Positions 1-7,680 of a stretch of DNA of 64,000 nt are shown piece after piece. The notes under the pieces were generated by a model, which was not told the DNA's origin, made no database searches, and saw only the letters and a list, made by a program, of their open reading frames with translations. The DNA lies in contig NZ_JAUIYO010000002.1 of the NCBI RefSeq assembly GCF_044891285.1, positions 487,762 to 551,761 of the forward strand, in the 5' to 3' direction. The stretch is from Pseudobacillus lumedeiriae. GTDB taxonomy: Bacteria > Bacillota > Bacilli > Bacillales > Domibacillaceae. The stretch's first letter is position 1. The number at the start of each line of letters is the position of its first letter. The translations under genes were made by a program, and so were the position numbers.

Positions 1-159
1 GGGGAGCTCCCTTGCCCTGAATGCAATCAATGGGTGAGTGCTTCAAACTTTGCAAGACATGCTAAACAGCATGACACCACCACGCAAAAAATTTTTACAG
101 ATGAAAGATACATGGAGAAAATTAATGAAATGATACAGGAGAGAACAGCCGAGAAATAA
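1..159 (+). CDS. C-terminal part of a zinc-finger protein (5' end outside window)
   Basis: The reading frame is open from base 1 to a TAA at 157-159. It encodes 52 residues with a Cx2C...Hx3H zinc-finger pattern: CPEC at residues 5-8, then ARHAKQH. The product is nearly identical in sequence to the last 52 residues of the protein at 3106-3597, so the missing N-terminus is probably a ribbon-helix-helix domain. The two copies differ by scattered substitutions, which points to an old duplication rather than an assembly artefact. Function is unknown; DNA binding is inferred from the paralogue. Confidence 0.8.
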   Translation, partial: GELPCPECNQWVSASNFARHAKQHDTTTQKIFTDERYMEKINEMIQERTAEK

Positions 160-229
160 AAAGCCCCGCCAGTTGCAAGTGTTCTGTTATCGTTGTCTTA
201 TCACTGAAAGAGAAGGAGAGGGAGAGAAG

Positions 230-568
230 ATGTTTGTCACGCATTCCTTTCAAATTCCTTATGAGGAAGAGCTGTATGCGAAACTGAGAACCATGCAGAG
301 GGAAGCGGCTTCTGTCTGGAATGACATCGTCTGCGAGTCTTCTTATTTTTTCATCTATGGCAAATGGCTAAGTAAAACGGAGGTTCAGTCCGTCCGAAAA
401 CAAACGTACAATCTTCACTCGCAAACCGTTCAGGCAATTGCCGATAAGTATGAAGCGAATCAGAAGACGACAAGGCAGCTGCGAAAAACGGGTTATATCG
501 TCAATTACAAAAAGCTCTTACGGATTACCAATAAACTTGGAGTAACGTGTACATCCTATACACTCTGA
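230..568 (+). pseudogene. Chimeric transposase remnant: TnpB N-terminus joined to IS3 OrfB fragment
   Basis: The frame starts at ATG 230 behind a GGAGAGGGAGAG-type ribosome binding site. Residues 1 to about 90 resemble the N-terminus of an IS200/IS605-family TnpB (the RNA-guided OrfB nuclease). From about residue 91 the sequence changes to VNYKKLLRITNKLGVTCTS, which reads like the HTH_21 segment of IS3-family OrfB. It stops at 566-568. All TnpB catalytic (RuvC) and zinc-finger regions are missing. It is therefore a dead fusion of two unrelated insertion-sequence genes, and any product would be non-functional. Confidence 0.65.
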
Positions 569-856
569 TCAGGGCTGGAGTTATCAAATGAAGCAATATG
601 TTAAGAAACTAAAAGATAATGGTATATTTCAAAGTATGTCCCGAAAAGGAAACTGTCGGGATAATTCACCAATGGAAAATTTCTTCGGATAATGAAACAA
701 GAGATGTACTATGGGAAGGTTTATCGCTCGTTTGAAGAGCTTGAGCAAGCAGTGACTGATTATATTTTTTACTATAACAATGATCGGATAAAAGTAAAAT
801 TGACTGGCATGAGTCCGGTTGAATACCGTCTTCATGCCAGCCAACTGATTGCTTAA
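561..856 (+). pseudogene. IS3-family (IS150 group) OrfB C-terminal remnant, frameshifted
   Basis: From 561 the frame reads HSDQGWSYQM, the typical integrase-core (rve) motif of IS3-family OrfB. It continues to SPMENFFG, where stop codons at 688-693 interrupt it. The frame resumes one step over with KQEMYYGKVYRSFEELEQ and ends with YYNNDRIKVKLTGMSPVEYR, the usual OrfB tail. A few bases are lost where family members read FFGLLKQEM, which explains the frameshift. Only the 3' third of the transposase gene survives, and I found no matching terminal inverted repeats. Confidence 0.8.
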
Positions 857-923
857 ATAGCAAAGTCTAACTTTGGGGGTTCAGTACATAAAATGTGGTC
901 TTTTTTGGATTTATTATTTGTCC

Positions 924-2213
924 TTACTGAATTTTTCTAACTTCCACATTGTCGATTTTTAACCGAGTACCGCCTTTTGAATGGATATAGAATTGAATAC
1001 CTAGCTTGCTTGTTGTAACATTTATCTCAGTTGATAATTTTACATACGTATTTAAATGGTCAATGTTTACATTCACAGGTTGTCCACCGTGAGAATAAAC
1101 TTGCATAAGGGATGTAACAGGTGGAGATTGCTTTTGTCGCACCCATGCTGATACTTCATAGCGGCCATTCGGTACTGAAAGCTGTTGGTATAGCGTTTGA
1201 TGGTATGGCCTGCTTGAATAAATATCAACATTGTATTTCCCATCTATGGGGCTATAATCTTCAATTTCCAGCTTGCTTGATTGTCCTTTTGGGACCCATT
1301 CTTTCCAATTCGCTATACTGTTTGTTTCAAAACTTCCATTCTTCAAAATGTTTGGGCCGTATACTAGGTTTGGACTGTTTGTTTGTGGAAAGTGGAAATT
1401 CACAAGTTGTTCAATCATGTCTTTTGCACCGAAATCATGACCAACGCCCGGCAGACCTTTAAACTCGTATGGTGTGTTATATCCATACTTTTTAGATTCC
1501 GTTTGCATGGCTTTAATCCAATTTTGTCCTCGTGCATAACGCCCAGCGCCTTGTTGTTCAGTGATACTTTTTCTAGTATTATATGTTCCTTCATTTTCGT
1601 CATCCAATTCACCAACAATAACGAAAGAAGGTACTTTTAGGAATTCAGCAGGATTCATCGTTCCTACTTCGGAGGAGTACTTTAGCCCCTGCCAATAATT
1701 TCTGTTGGCGTCAGGGAATGTATACCATCCTGCTGCACCAATCGCAAGACGCTCAACTTTTTCTGGATAACGCATCATAAAGCGATGGGCAAACTGTGCT
1801 CCGCCAGAATAGCCAGATAAATTGATTTTACTAACCTTCGAACCTGTACGTGCTTTCACATCATTGATAATATCTATCAACTTTTTATCAGAACCTTGTC
1901 CCAGAGTTTGATAGTCAGGAAATTTAGATTCAGGGAATAAGGGGGCTACTACAATAAATCCCATTTTTTTTGCGTAAGGTACGTAAAAGTTGGAATGCTC
2001 CTCCGTATTTCTTCCAATTCCATGGATCGATACCAAAATAGGAGTGTTTGCGTTCACCTTTTCAGGTGTGTACATGTAATAGGTTGTATCACTAGCCTTG
2101 TACTGTTTTACTTCCGGTAGTAGGCTAGCTTCGGCGGTGTCTGAGAATGCACCGATTATTAAGCATCCGACAAAGAAAGTGGATAGGAGTATAACTCGTT
2201 GTATGTACCTCAT
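924..2213 (-). CDS. Secreted alpha/beta-hydrolase (esterase) with C-terminal binding module
   Basis: The start at 2213 is chosen over an in-frame ATG at 2255 because it follows AAGGAAGAAGG at a good distance and begins the signal peptide directly. That peptide is MRYIQRVIL, then a hydrophobic core, then TAEA. The mature protein has an alpha/beta-hydrolase fold with an HGIG oxyanion segment, the nucleophile elbow GYSGG and a late GVGHDF histidine motif. It resembles poly(3-hydroxybutyrate)-depolymerase/esterase-type enzymes. The last 140 residues (from NILKNGSFETNSIANW) look like a CBM-type beta-sandwich carbohydrate or polymer binding module. Substrate is unknown. It is a lone gene in an accessory region beside insertion-sequence debris. 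Confidence 0.8.
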   Translation of the reverse strand: MRYIQRVILLSTFFVGCLIIGAFSDTAEASLLPEVKQYKASDTTYYMYTPEKVNANTPILVSIHGIGRNTEEHSNFYVPYAKKMGFIVVAPLFPESKFPDYQTLGQGSDKKLIDIINDVKARTGSKVSKINLSGYSGGAQFAHRFMMRYPEKVERLAIGAAGWYTFPDANRNYWQGLKYSSEVGTMNPAEFLKVPSFVIVGELDDENEGTYNTRKSITEQQGAGRYARGQNWIKAMQTESKKYGYNTPYEFKGLPGVGHDFGAKDMIEQLVNFHFPQTNSPNLVYGPNILKNGSFETNSIANWKEWVPKGQSSKLEIEDYSPIDGKYNVDIYSSRPYHQTLYQQLSVPNGRYEVSAWVRQKQSPPVTSLMQVYSHGGQPVNVNIDHLNTYVKLSTEINVTTSKLGIQFYIHSKGGTRLKIDNVEVRKIQ

Positions 2214-2370
2214 TCGTGTTAGACCTTCTTCCTTTATATATTTTGTTCGGCACATGTGCGTACCTATTATATAGTAAACTCCGTGTATTAAACATTGGTA
2301 CTTTTAGGTAGATCGTTTAGTGACTATCGATACCTGCCAATCTGGATGTTTTTGCACATCCCTGCCAAGA

Positions 2371-2404
2371 AAGGGCGCTTCTTAAATCAAGAAGCGCCCT
2401 TTTG
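2371..2404. terminator. Rho-independent terminator, probably bidirectional
   Basis: Stem AAGGGCGCTTCTT pairs with AAGAAGCGCCCTT around a five-base loop. U-rich tails lie on both sides, TTTGTT on the plus strand and TTTCTT on the minus strand. It would end the minus-strand ORF at 2411-2602. Confidence 0.8.
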
Positions 2405-2410
2405 TTACTA

Positions 2411-2602
2411 TTATTCGGGGTCTTTTTCTGTTTGAACGATCGTTTTTACGGTAACTTGCGTTTTTACACTATCAATTTCACTTAATAGGTAATCAAAGTT
2501 TTCCGTTACTTTATTCTCTAGACTAGTGAAATTGAATTGAACCTCCTTCTCCTTTTCTCGAGCTAAAATTGTAATCTGTCGCAGTAGTTCATCATTGAGC
2601 AA
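2411..2602 (-). CDS. Small hypothetical protein, possibly a gene fragment
   Basis: This is a 63-residue acidic, helix-rich frame that begins at a TTG immediately after an in-frame stop and ends just before a strong terminator. No ribosome binding site is visible before the TTG. The 5' end lies where the terC remnant begins, so this may be the surviving 3' tail of a larger gene cut by a rearrangement. I do not recognise the family. Confidence 0.35.
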   Translation of the reverse strand: MLNDELLRQITILAREKEKEVQFNFTSLENKVTENFDYLLSEIDSVKTQVTVKTIVQTEKDPE

Positions 2603-2607
2603 TTTTT

Positions 2608-2940
2608 ACACATAAAACTTTGCCTTGGATAGAAGTCCTCCTGCTTGTATGGGTTGCTTGTAAACTGCTCGTTGAGGAGAAGGGGCATGATGTGAAGGCG
2701 GGGCAAAGTTTTTGGTCGGCTATTAAAACCATTGTGATAGCCGATGCTTTAATGGGGCTAGATAATGTTCTAGCGGTGGCCGGAGCAGCGGTTTTAGCCT
2801 TTACTGCTTCTAAAATGATTGTAGGTGAAAGATTCTTAAAAGGTTTTTTTGACGAAAATCCTTTAATTAAATGGGGGTTAACTATTCTTATTGTGGCAGG
2901 TGTAGTGTTCTTTGGAAAGTTGAAACGAAGAAGAGAATAG
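2608..2940 (+). pseudogene. TerC-family membrane protein pseudogene, 5'-truncated with internal deletion
   Basis: The frame encodes WIEVLLLVWVACKLL...IADALMGLDNVLAVAGAA, matching the middle of TerC/YjbE/YkoY-type integral membrane proteins, including the conserved acidic DNVLAVAGAA helix. Immediately after AGAA it jumps to VLAFTASKMI...KWGLTILIVAGVVFFGKLKRR, the family's C-terminus. The central helices normally found between are missing, and so is the first third of the protein. Family members are more than 200 residues; about 107 remain here. No ribosome binding site or credible start codon is present. Confidence 0.75.
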
Positions 2941-3105
2941 TATTCGTTTTTCTCATCCGGGAGAAAAAAGTCATTTGAAAATGTTTTTTGTATTCGTTTT
3001 GTATTCGATGGAAACTTTCAATATATTCACAAAAAAGATGCAGGAAATATTTAGGTGTATACAGAATGAATAAGGGGAGTAAGATGTTTTTGAGGAGCTG
3101 ATAAC

Positions 3106-3597
3106 ATGGGGTATCTTGAACGATTTGCAAGAAACAAAAGAAGGAAAGAAAAAACCGAGGTATTGACTGCACGCCTTCCAGAAAGCCTATACAGCGAATT
3201 TAAATCGCATTGTGATGAATTGGGTTTATCCATCAGTGAAGCTGTCTGCCTGCTTGTAGAACGTGAAATAAGAGATACGGAAGGCGTGGAAGAAGAGGAC
3301 GAAGAAAAGAAAGTAAGCGCTCAATCATCGATGGTACATACAGATAAACACAAAAGGATGGATAGTGACTATGAAAGTGATGAGAGTGAATTAAAAATGT
3401 ATACAAATAGATTCACTATAAAACAGTGGCTGATAAACGGAGAGCTTCCTTGTCCTGAATGCAATCAATGGGTGAGTGCTTCAAATTTTGCAAGACACGC
3501 TAAACAGCATAACAGCACCACACCAAAAATTTTCACAGATGAAAGATACAAGGAGAAAATTAATGAAATGATCCAGAAGAGGATAGACGAGAAATAA
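3106..3597 (+). CDS. Ribbon-helix-helix plus zinc-finger DNA-binding protein
   Basis: ATG 3106 follows GAGGAGCTGATAAC. Residues about 18-55 (TARLPESLYSEFKSHCDELG, then LSISEAVCLLVEREI) look like a CopG/Arc-type ribbon-helix-helix domain. An acidic linker follows (about 60-105). A Cx2C...Hx3H zinc finger (CPECNQWVSASNFARHAKQH) lies near residue 117-136. The basic N-terminus (RNKRRKEK) fits nucleic-acid binding. The last 52 residues are duplicated at the left window edge. I know no characterised homologue. A role as a regulator of a mobile or accessory locus is inference. Confidence 0.75.
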   Translation: MGYLERFARNKRRKEKTEVLTARLPESLYSEFKSHCDELGLSISEAVCLLVEREIRDTEGVEEEDEEKKVSAQSSMVHTDKHKRMDSDYESDESELKMYTNRFTIKQWLINGELPCPECNQWVSASNFARHAKQHNSTTPKIFTDERYKEKINEMIQKRIDEK

Positions 3598-3767
3598 AAA
3601 AGTTCCATTGGCTGCAGGGAAAGGTAAATATTCAATCGATTATTGCCATTCTAGATGCGAACCGCTGGATTAATCGTCACTCGAGTCCGAAGTGTATGGA
3701 AGTAAGATCGGATTGAAAATTTTTTCAACAAAAAGTTTTAATTTTTAACTTTTTATAATATTATTGA

Positions 3768-3785
3768 ACTAATCAGTTGATAAGC
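3768..3785 (+). promoter_or_regulatory. Putative TetR operator upstream of the tetR gene
   Basis: ACTAATCAGTTGATAAGC is an imperfect version of the perfect 8-2-8 palindrome at 4469-4486. It lies 20 bp before the tetR start, which suggests autorepression. Confidence 0.6.
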
Positions 3786-3804
3786 AGGGAAAGGATTTGC
3801 CATT

Positions 3805-4437
3805 ATGCTCTCGAAACGCAGTAATGAACATGACTGTTCCATACAAGAAACGAAACAAATGATTATTCACACAGCACAAAAACTGTTTATGACTTACGGT
3901 TATCGTTCAGTGTCTACACGGCAAATTGCTGAAACTTGTGGAGTGACTCAGCCGGCATTGTATCATCATTTCCAGAATAAGAAAACGATTTATATTGAAG
4001 TCGTAAAGTCAATTATGCAGCGAACCAAGGCGGATTTGTATCATATTAAAAATCACTATTCCACATTTAAAGACCGATTGTATCAAATCGCTTATTACAT
4101 GTTAATGAATCATCAAGAGGATTTAACTCAGATGTTTCATGACCTTCAGCATGAGATGGACGAAGACACACAAATACTTATTCGTGAATGGTGGCTAGAT
4201 AGTTATTTAAATCCAGTCGTTTTTATAATAGAGGAAGCTGTTCATAAGGAGCAAATACGGGACCTGACGGCTATTGGCAGCAATATAATGGAGATTGCTT
4301 TATTTATTTTGGATTTGATGAAATCATTTCTACAATCGCCAGCCCATCGCCAGTTAAATGATTCCAAGAGAAGAGAAGAAGCAGAACGAAAAGCAAAATT
4401 AATTGTAACTATATTTTTAGAGGGTATAAGTGGCTAA
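3805..4437 (+). CDS. TetR/AcrR-family transcriptional regulator
   Basis: The product has 210 residues. The N-terminal TetR helix-turn-helix lies at about residues 17-63 (IIHTAQKLFMTYGYRSVSTR, then QIAETCGVTQPALYHHFQNK), the diagnostic region of the family. The C-terminal helical domain would bind an unknown ligand. The gene is 72 bp upstream of an MMPL-type exporter in the same orientation. Palindromic sites lie before both genes, so it most likely represses itself and the exporter. Confidence 0.9.
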   Translation: MLSKRSNEHDCSIQETKQMIIHTAQKLFMTYGYRSVSTRQIAETCGVTQPALYHHFQNKKTIYIEVVKSIMQRTKADLYHIKNHYSTFKDRLYQIAYYMLMNHQEDLTQMFHDLQHEMDEDTQILIREWWLDSYLNPVVFIIEEAVHKEQIRDLTAIGSNIMEIALFILDLMKSFLQSPAHRQLNDSKRREEAERKAKLIVTIFLEGISG

Positions 4438-4468
4438 GTTTCACGAAGCCGCCTCTTTTTTGGTTTGT

Positions 4469-4486
4469 ACTTATCAACTGATAAGT
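4469..4486 (+). promoter_or_regulatory. Putative TetR operator before the MMPL exporter
   Basis: ACTTATCAACTGATAAGT is a perfect 8-2-8 palindrome in the short gap between tetR and the exporter gene. A degenerate copy lies upstream of tetR at 3768-3785. Confidence 0.75.
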
Positions 4487-4508
4487 TTATAAAAGGAGTT
4501 GAAAATTC

Positions 4509-6740
4509 TTGATAAAAAATAGTCTTGAGAGCTATGGGTCTTTTGTTAGTGGAAAGAAAGGCAGATGGATTGTTGTTGTTACTTGGGCTTTGCTCATTCT
4601 TATTCTGAACTTAATGCTCCCGCAGGCCAGTTCACAGAAGAATGAGCGTGCTGATCTTTTCTTAGAGAAGACGGACTCGGTAAAAGCGCAAGAAATAATA
4701 GAACGGGAGTTTGGAACAAATACCGGTCCTCCTGCATTATTAACATGGTATAGGGCAGGTCAATTAACAGAGGCTGATCTTGTTTCCATTCAACTATTGA
4801 CTAAGAAACTAACAGATGAACCGGTTAAACATGCAAACGTTCCGCCGTTTCATCAAATGCCTCTGCCTGTTCTAAAAGAGCAAATATCAGAGGATGGAAC
4901 AACGTTTGTTCTGCCAGTCGTTTTTGAACAGAACCTCGAAACAGAAGAAATCAAGCAAGGATTAGAGGAGCTTAAAAAAGCTTCGAAACCGATTTTCAAA
5001 ACAGATCCTTTTACAGCAAAAGTAACCGATAAAGATTCTTTGATCGTGAGAATCACTGGTCCGGCAGGCATTGCCGTAGATGCAACAGAGTTATTTAGCC
5101 AAGGAGATCTTTCATTATTAATTGGTACAGTGATGATCGTTTTAATCTTCTTGCTTGTTATTTATCGCTCACCTATATTGGCATTAATCCCGCTGGTGGG
5201 GGTTGGTATGGCTTACATGCTCATAAGTCCAATTCTCGGGTTTCTAGGCAGGGAAGGGATGATTGACTATGATTCCCAAGGAATTGCCATTATGACTGTT
5301 TTATTATTTGGGGCAGGTACGGATTACTGTCTATTCTTAATTGCACAATTCCGAAAAAATTTAAAAGAAGAGGAAAATAAATTTAGCGCTATAAGACGCG
5401 CATTTGCTACTTCATCTGGTGCCATTTTTATGAGCGGTTTAACAGTTGTTGTTTCTTTGCTTGTCTTAATCACAGCCAATTATGGGTCGATTCATCGTTT
5501 CGCGATTCCGTTTAGTTTAGCTATATTGATTATGATGGCAGCAAGTCTGTCATTGATTCCTGCGTTACTCAGCATACTAGGCAGAGCTTCTTTCTATCCT
5601 TTTGTGCCTCGTACCGAAGAAATGGCTGAGCAACTGGCTAAAAGAAAAGGAAAAGCGTATAAAAAAGGGAACAAAGAGCGAGGTTTAGGAAAGTTCATAG
5701 GTCATATCGTCAGTCGTTATCCGTGGAGAGTCGCACTTTCAACTTTGCTTATTTTAGGGATTTTTGCTTCTTTTGCAGCAAAAATTGAATACACATACGA
5801 CACGCTATCTTCATTTCCAAAGGATATGCCATCCCGGGAAGGTTTTGATCTTTTATCCCAACATATTAATCCAGGGGAGTTAGCTCCTGTGTCTATTGTT
5901 GTGAAAACGAAGAATGATGAGGCTGTGATCAAGGAGAAATTAGAAGAATTGCCTTTTGTTGCAGAAGTGTCAGATGTATCAAGAGGGGCAAAAGATAACA
6001 GCTTTGTCAAATTTGAAGTTGAATTAACAGCTAATCCTTATTCCAACGAAGCGATGGCACATATACCGGAAATGAAAAAAGTATTAAAACAAATGGATTC
6101 AGGTGATGAAGTATGGATTGGCGGGCAAACAGCAGAGCAATATGATACAAGTGAAACGACGAAGTCTGATTCCAGTCTTGTCATCCCATTGATTATTACT
6201 TTCATTTCTATTTTGCTTTTACTATATTTGCGGTCCATTACAGCAACCGTTTATTTAGTAGGCACGGTGCTTTTGTCTTATTTCAGTGCATTAGGTTTAG
6301 GCTGGATCATACTTCATTATGGGTTTGGAGCGGAAGCTATTCAAGGGTTTATCCCGCTGTATGCGTTCGTATTTATTGTAGCTCTTGGAGAGGACTATAA
6401 TATTTTCTTAATCTCAAGCATCTGGAAGAAAAGCAAAGAAATGCCCCTTTTAGATGCTATTAAAGAAGGGGTTGCAGAAACTGGGGGAGTGATCACCTCC
6501 GCCGGTCTCATCCTAGCAGCTACATTTGCCATTTTGACTACTTTGCCAATTCAAATTCTCGTGCACTTTGGAGTCATTACTGCTATCGGTATACTCTTAG
6601 ACACATTTATCGTTAGACCGTTTTTAGTCCCGGCAATTTCAGCTATATTGGGAAAATCCATCTTTTGGCCTTCAAAGAAACGGATGGCTCAAGTTGAGAA
6701 ACTTCGCGCAGAGCAAGCAGAAATGAAGAGCAATGCTTAA
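4509..6740 (+). CDS. MMPL-family RND-type transporter (YdfJ-like)
   Basis: The product is a 743-residue membrane protein starting at TTG behind AAAAGGAG. It has the MMPL duplicated layout: one TM helix (about 20-40), an extracytoplasmic domain, five or six TM helices (about 200-360), then the same pattern repeated (TM about 410, domain, TM bundle about 560-715). Key motifs are GAGTDYCLFLIAQFRK in the first half and GEDYNIFLISSIWKK in the second half, the proton-relay helices of this family. B. subtilis YdfJ is the closest family member I recognise. It probably exports lipids or hydrophobic toxins. It is controlled by the adjacent TetR gene, as inferred from shared operators. Confidence 0.88.
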   Translation: MIKNSLESYGSFVSGKKGRWIVVVTWALLILILNLMLPQASSQKNERADLFLEKTDSVKAQEIIEREFGTNTGPPALLTWYRAGQLTEADLVSIQLLTKKLTDEPVKHANVPPFHQMPLPVLKEQISEDGTTFVLPVVFEQNLETEEIKQGLEELKKASKPIFKTDPFTAKVTDKDSLIVRITGPAGIAVDATELFSQGDLSLLIGTVMIVLIFLLVIYRSPILALIPLVGVGMAYMLISPILGFLGREGMIDYDSQGIAIMTVLLFGAGTDYCLFLIAQFRKNLKEEENKFSAIRRAFATSSGAIFMSGLTVVVSLLVLITANYGSIHRFAIPFSLAILIMMAASLSLIPALLSILGRASFYPFVPRTEEMAEQLAKRKGKAYKKGNKERGLGKFIGHIVSRYPWRVALSTLLILGIFASFAAKIEYTYDTLSSFPKDMPSREGFDLLSQHINPGELAPVSIVVKTKNDEAVIKEKLEELPFVAEVSDVSRGAKDNSFVKFEVELTANPYSNEAMAHIPEMKKVLKQMDSGDEVWIGGQTAEQYDTSETTKSDSSLVIPLIITFISILLLLYLRSITATVYLVGTVLLSYFSALGLGWIILHYGFGAEAIQGFIPLYAFVFIVALGEDYNIFLISSIWKKSKEMPLLDAIKEGVAETGGVITSAGLILAATFAILTTLPIQILVHFGVITAIGILLDTFIVRPFLVPAISAILGKSIFWPSKKRMAQVEKLRAEQAEMKSNA

Positions 6741-6780
6741 CTTTTGAATAGACACCAACCTGATAACTAATATTAAAAAC

Positions 6781-6818
6781 AAAGGGCAGCCGTATACATT
6801 GCAGGCTGCCCTTTTATT
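6781..6818. terminator. Bidirectional terminator between convergent genes
   Basis: AAAGGGCAGCC pairs with GGCTGCCCTTT across a 12-base loop, with U-runs downstream on either strand. It separates the MMPL gene from the convergent CMD gene. Confidence 0.85.
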
Positions 6819-6847
6819 ATTTTTTATTTCATCAGGGGATTGAAGAC

Positions 6848-7213
6848 TTACTGCTTCAGTTGATTTAATTCCTCCATGCATTCTTGTACGAGGGTAACTG
6901 CCTGGCTCATCGCTGCGCCGCCGCCAAATGCTGCTGTGACTCCGACCGCTTCAAGGATTTCTTCTTCTGAGCAGCCTTGATCAAGGCATCCTTTCGTATG
7001 ATAGATGATGCAATACTCATCTTGAGAATACAGGCTAATGCCTAAAGCAATTAACTGTTTTTCTTTTTGCGATAGAACCCCTTCTTTAAAGCATTCTTCT
7101 GTAAAAGCATTAAATTGTCTTGCAAGATTTGGCATTTTTTCGGTAAATAAACCAAGTCCAGCTTTATAGTGGTAAAGTGCAGCTTCGGTAGAATTTCTAG
7201 CTTCTAAATCCAT
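6848..7213 (-). CDS. Carboxymuconolactone decarboxylase (CMD/AhpD-like) family protein
   Basis: The product is a 121-residue all-helical protein of CMD length. The core ALGISLYSQDEYCIIYHTKG holds the CxxxH element that, in AhpD-type members, takes part in thiol redox or proton relay. The next segment is CLDQGCSEEEILEAVGVTA. GGGAG lies upstream at somewhat long spacing. It is a single gene between a terminator and the spl promoter region. A peroxidase-accessory or detoxification role is possible, but no partner peroxidase is nearby. Confidence 0.85.
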   Translation of the reverse strand: MDLEARNSTEAALYHYKAGLGLFTEKMPNLARQFNAFTEECFKEGVLSQKEKQLIALGISLYSQDEYCIIYHTKGCLDQGCSEEEILEAVGVTAAFGGGAAMSQAVTLVQECMEELNQLKQ

Positions 7214-7420
7214 TTTTCAATCAGCTCCCATTCTTTATAGATGTGCGTATCAAAGATTATTATGAGCTAAACAAAAGTGTTTAAACTACATTTTCATTTC
7301 TATTGATTCTATAGGTGGTGATTTTATCTATTTCCATAATCAGGGAACATAATTTGATCATCTAAAGGCAAACTCACAGTAAAGCTTTGTTTGAACTATA
7401 GAAGAAATAGGTGATAAAAA

Positions 7421-7666
7421 ATGGAACCTACTAATGAGGATTATACTTACCGTGCGGGAGATATTGTCTATGTTTTTTACCGAAATCCGCATACGCAGGA
7501 TGTAGCGAATATACAGGAAGCAGCAGTGGTGAATAACCCTGAAAATCCGAACGAATTAGCTGTATTTTTATATGAAACGTACTATCCATTAACAAATGAA
7601 ATGGCGGTTTATTCTACAGAAGAAGAGGCGGAACAGGCTTATCATCATTATTTTGGAGGCATTTAA
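7421..7666 (+). CDS. splA: SplA, regulator of spore photoproduct lyase
   Basis: The 81-residue product contains GDIVYVFYRNPHTQDVANIQ, the hallmark of SplA, which lies immediately upstream of splB in Bacillus. In B. subtilis splA negatively regulates splB, and the pair is transcribed in the forespore by sigma-G. Here the gap to splB is 14 bp. The upstream stretch has CATAATT-like hexamers that could be sigma-G -10 elements, but I could not fix a convincing pair. The ribosome binding site is weak (AGGTGA). Confidence 0.92.
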   Translation: MEPTNEDYTYRAGDIVYVFYRNPHTQDVANIQEAAVVNNPENPNELAVFLYETYYPLTNEMAVYSTEEEAEQAYHHYFGGI

Positions 7667-7680
7667 AGGGGGGCATTGGA

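Noticed and set aside
629..863. Two minus-strand open frames of 65-71 aa
   Set aside because: They are opposite to the IS3 OrfB remnant, which has recognisable motifs on the plus strand.
7214..7420. Sigma-G promoter for splA-splB
   Set aside because: CATAATT-like -10 candidates exist, but no properly spaced -35 could be chosen with confidence, so it is not listed as a feature.
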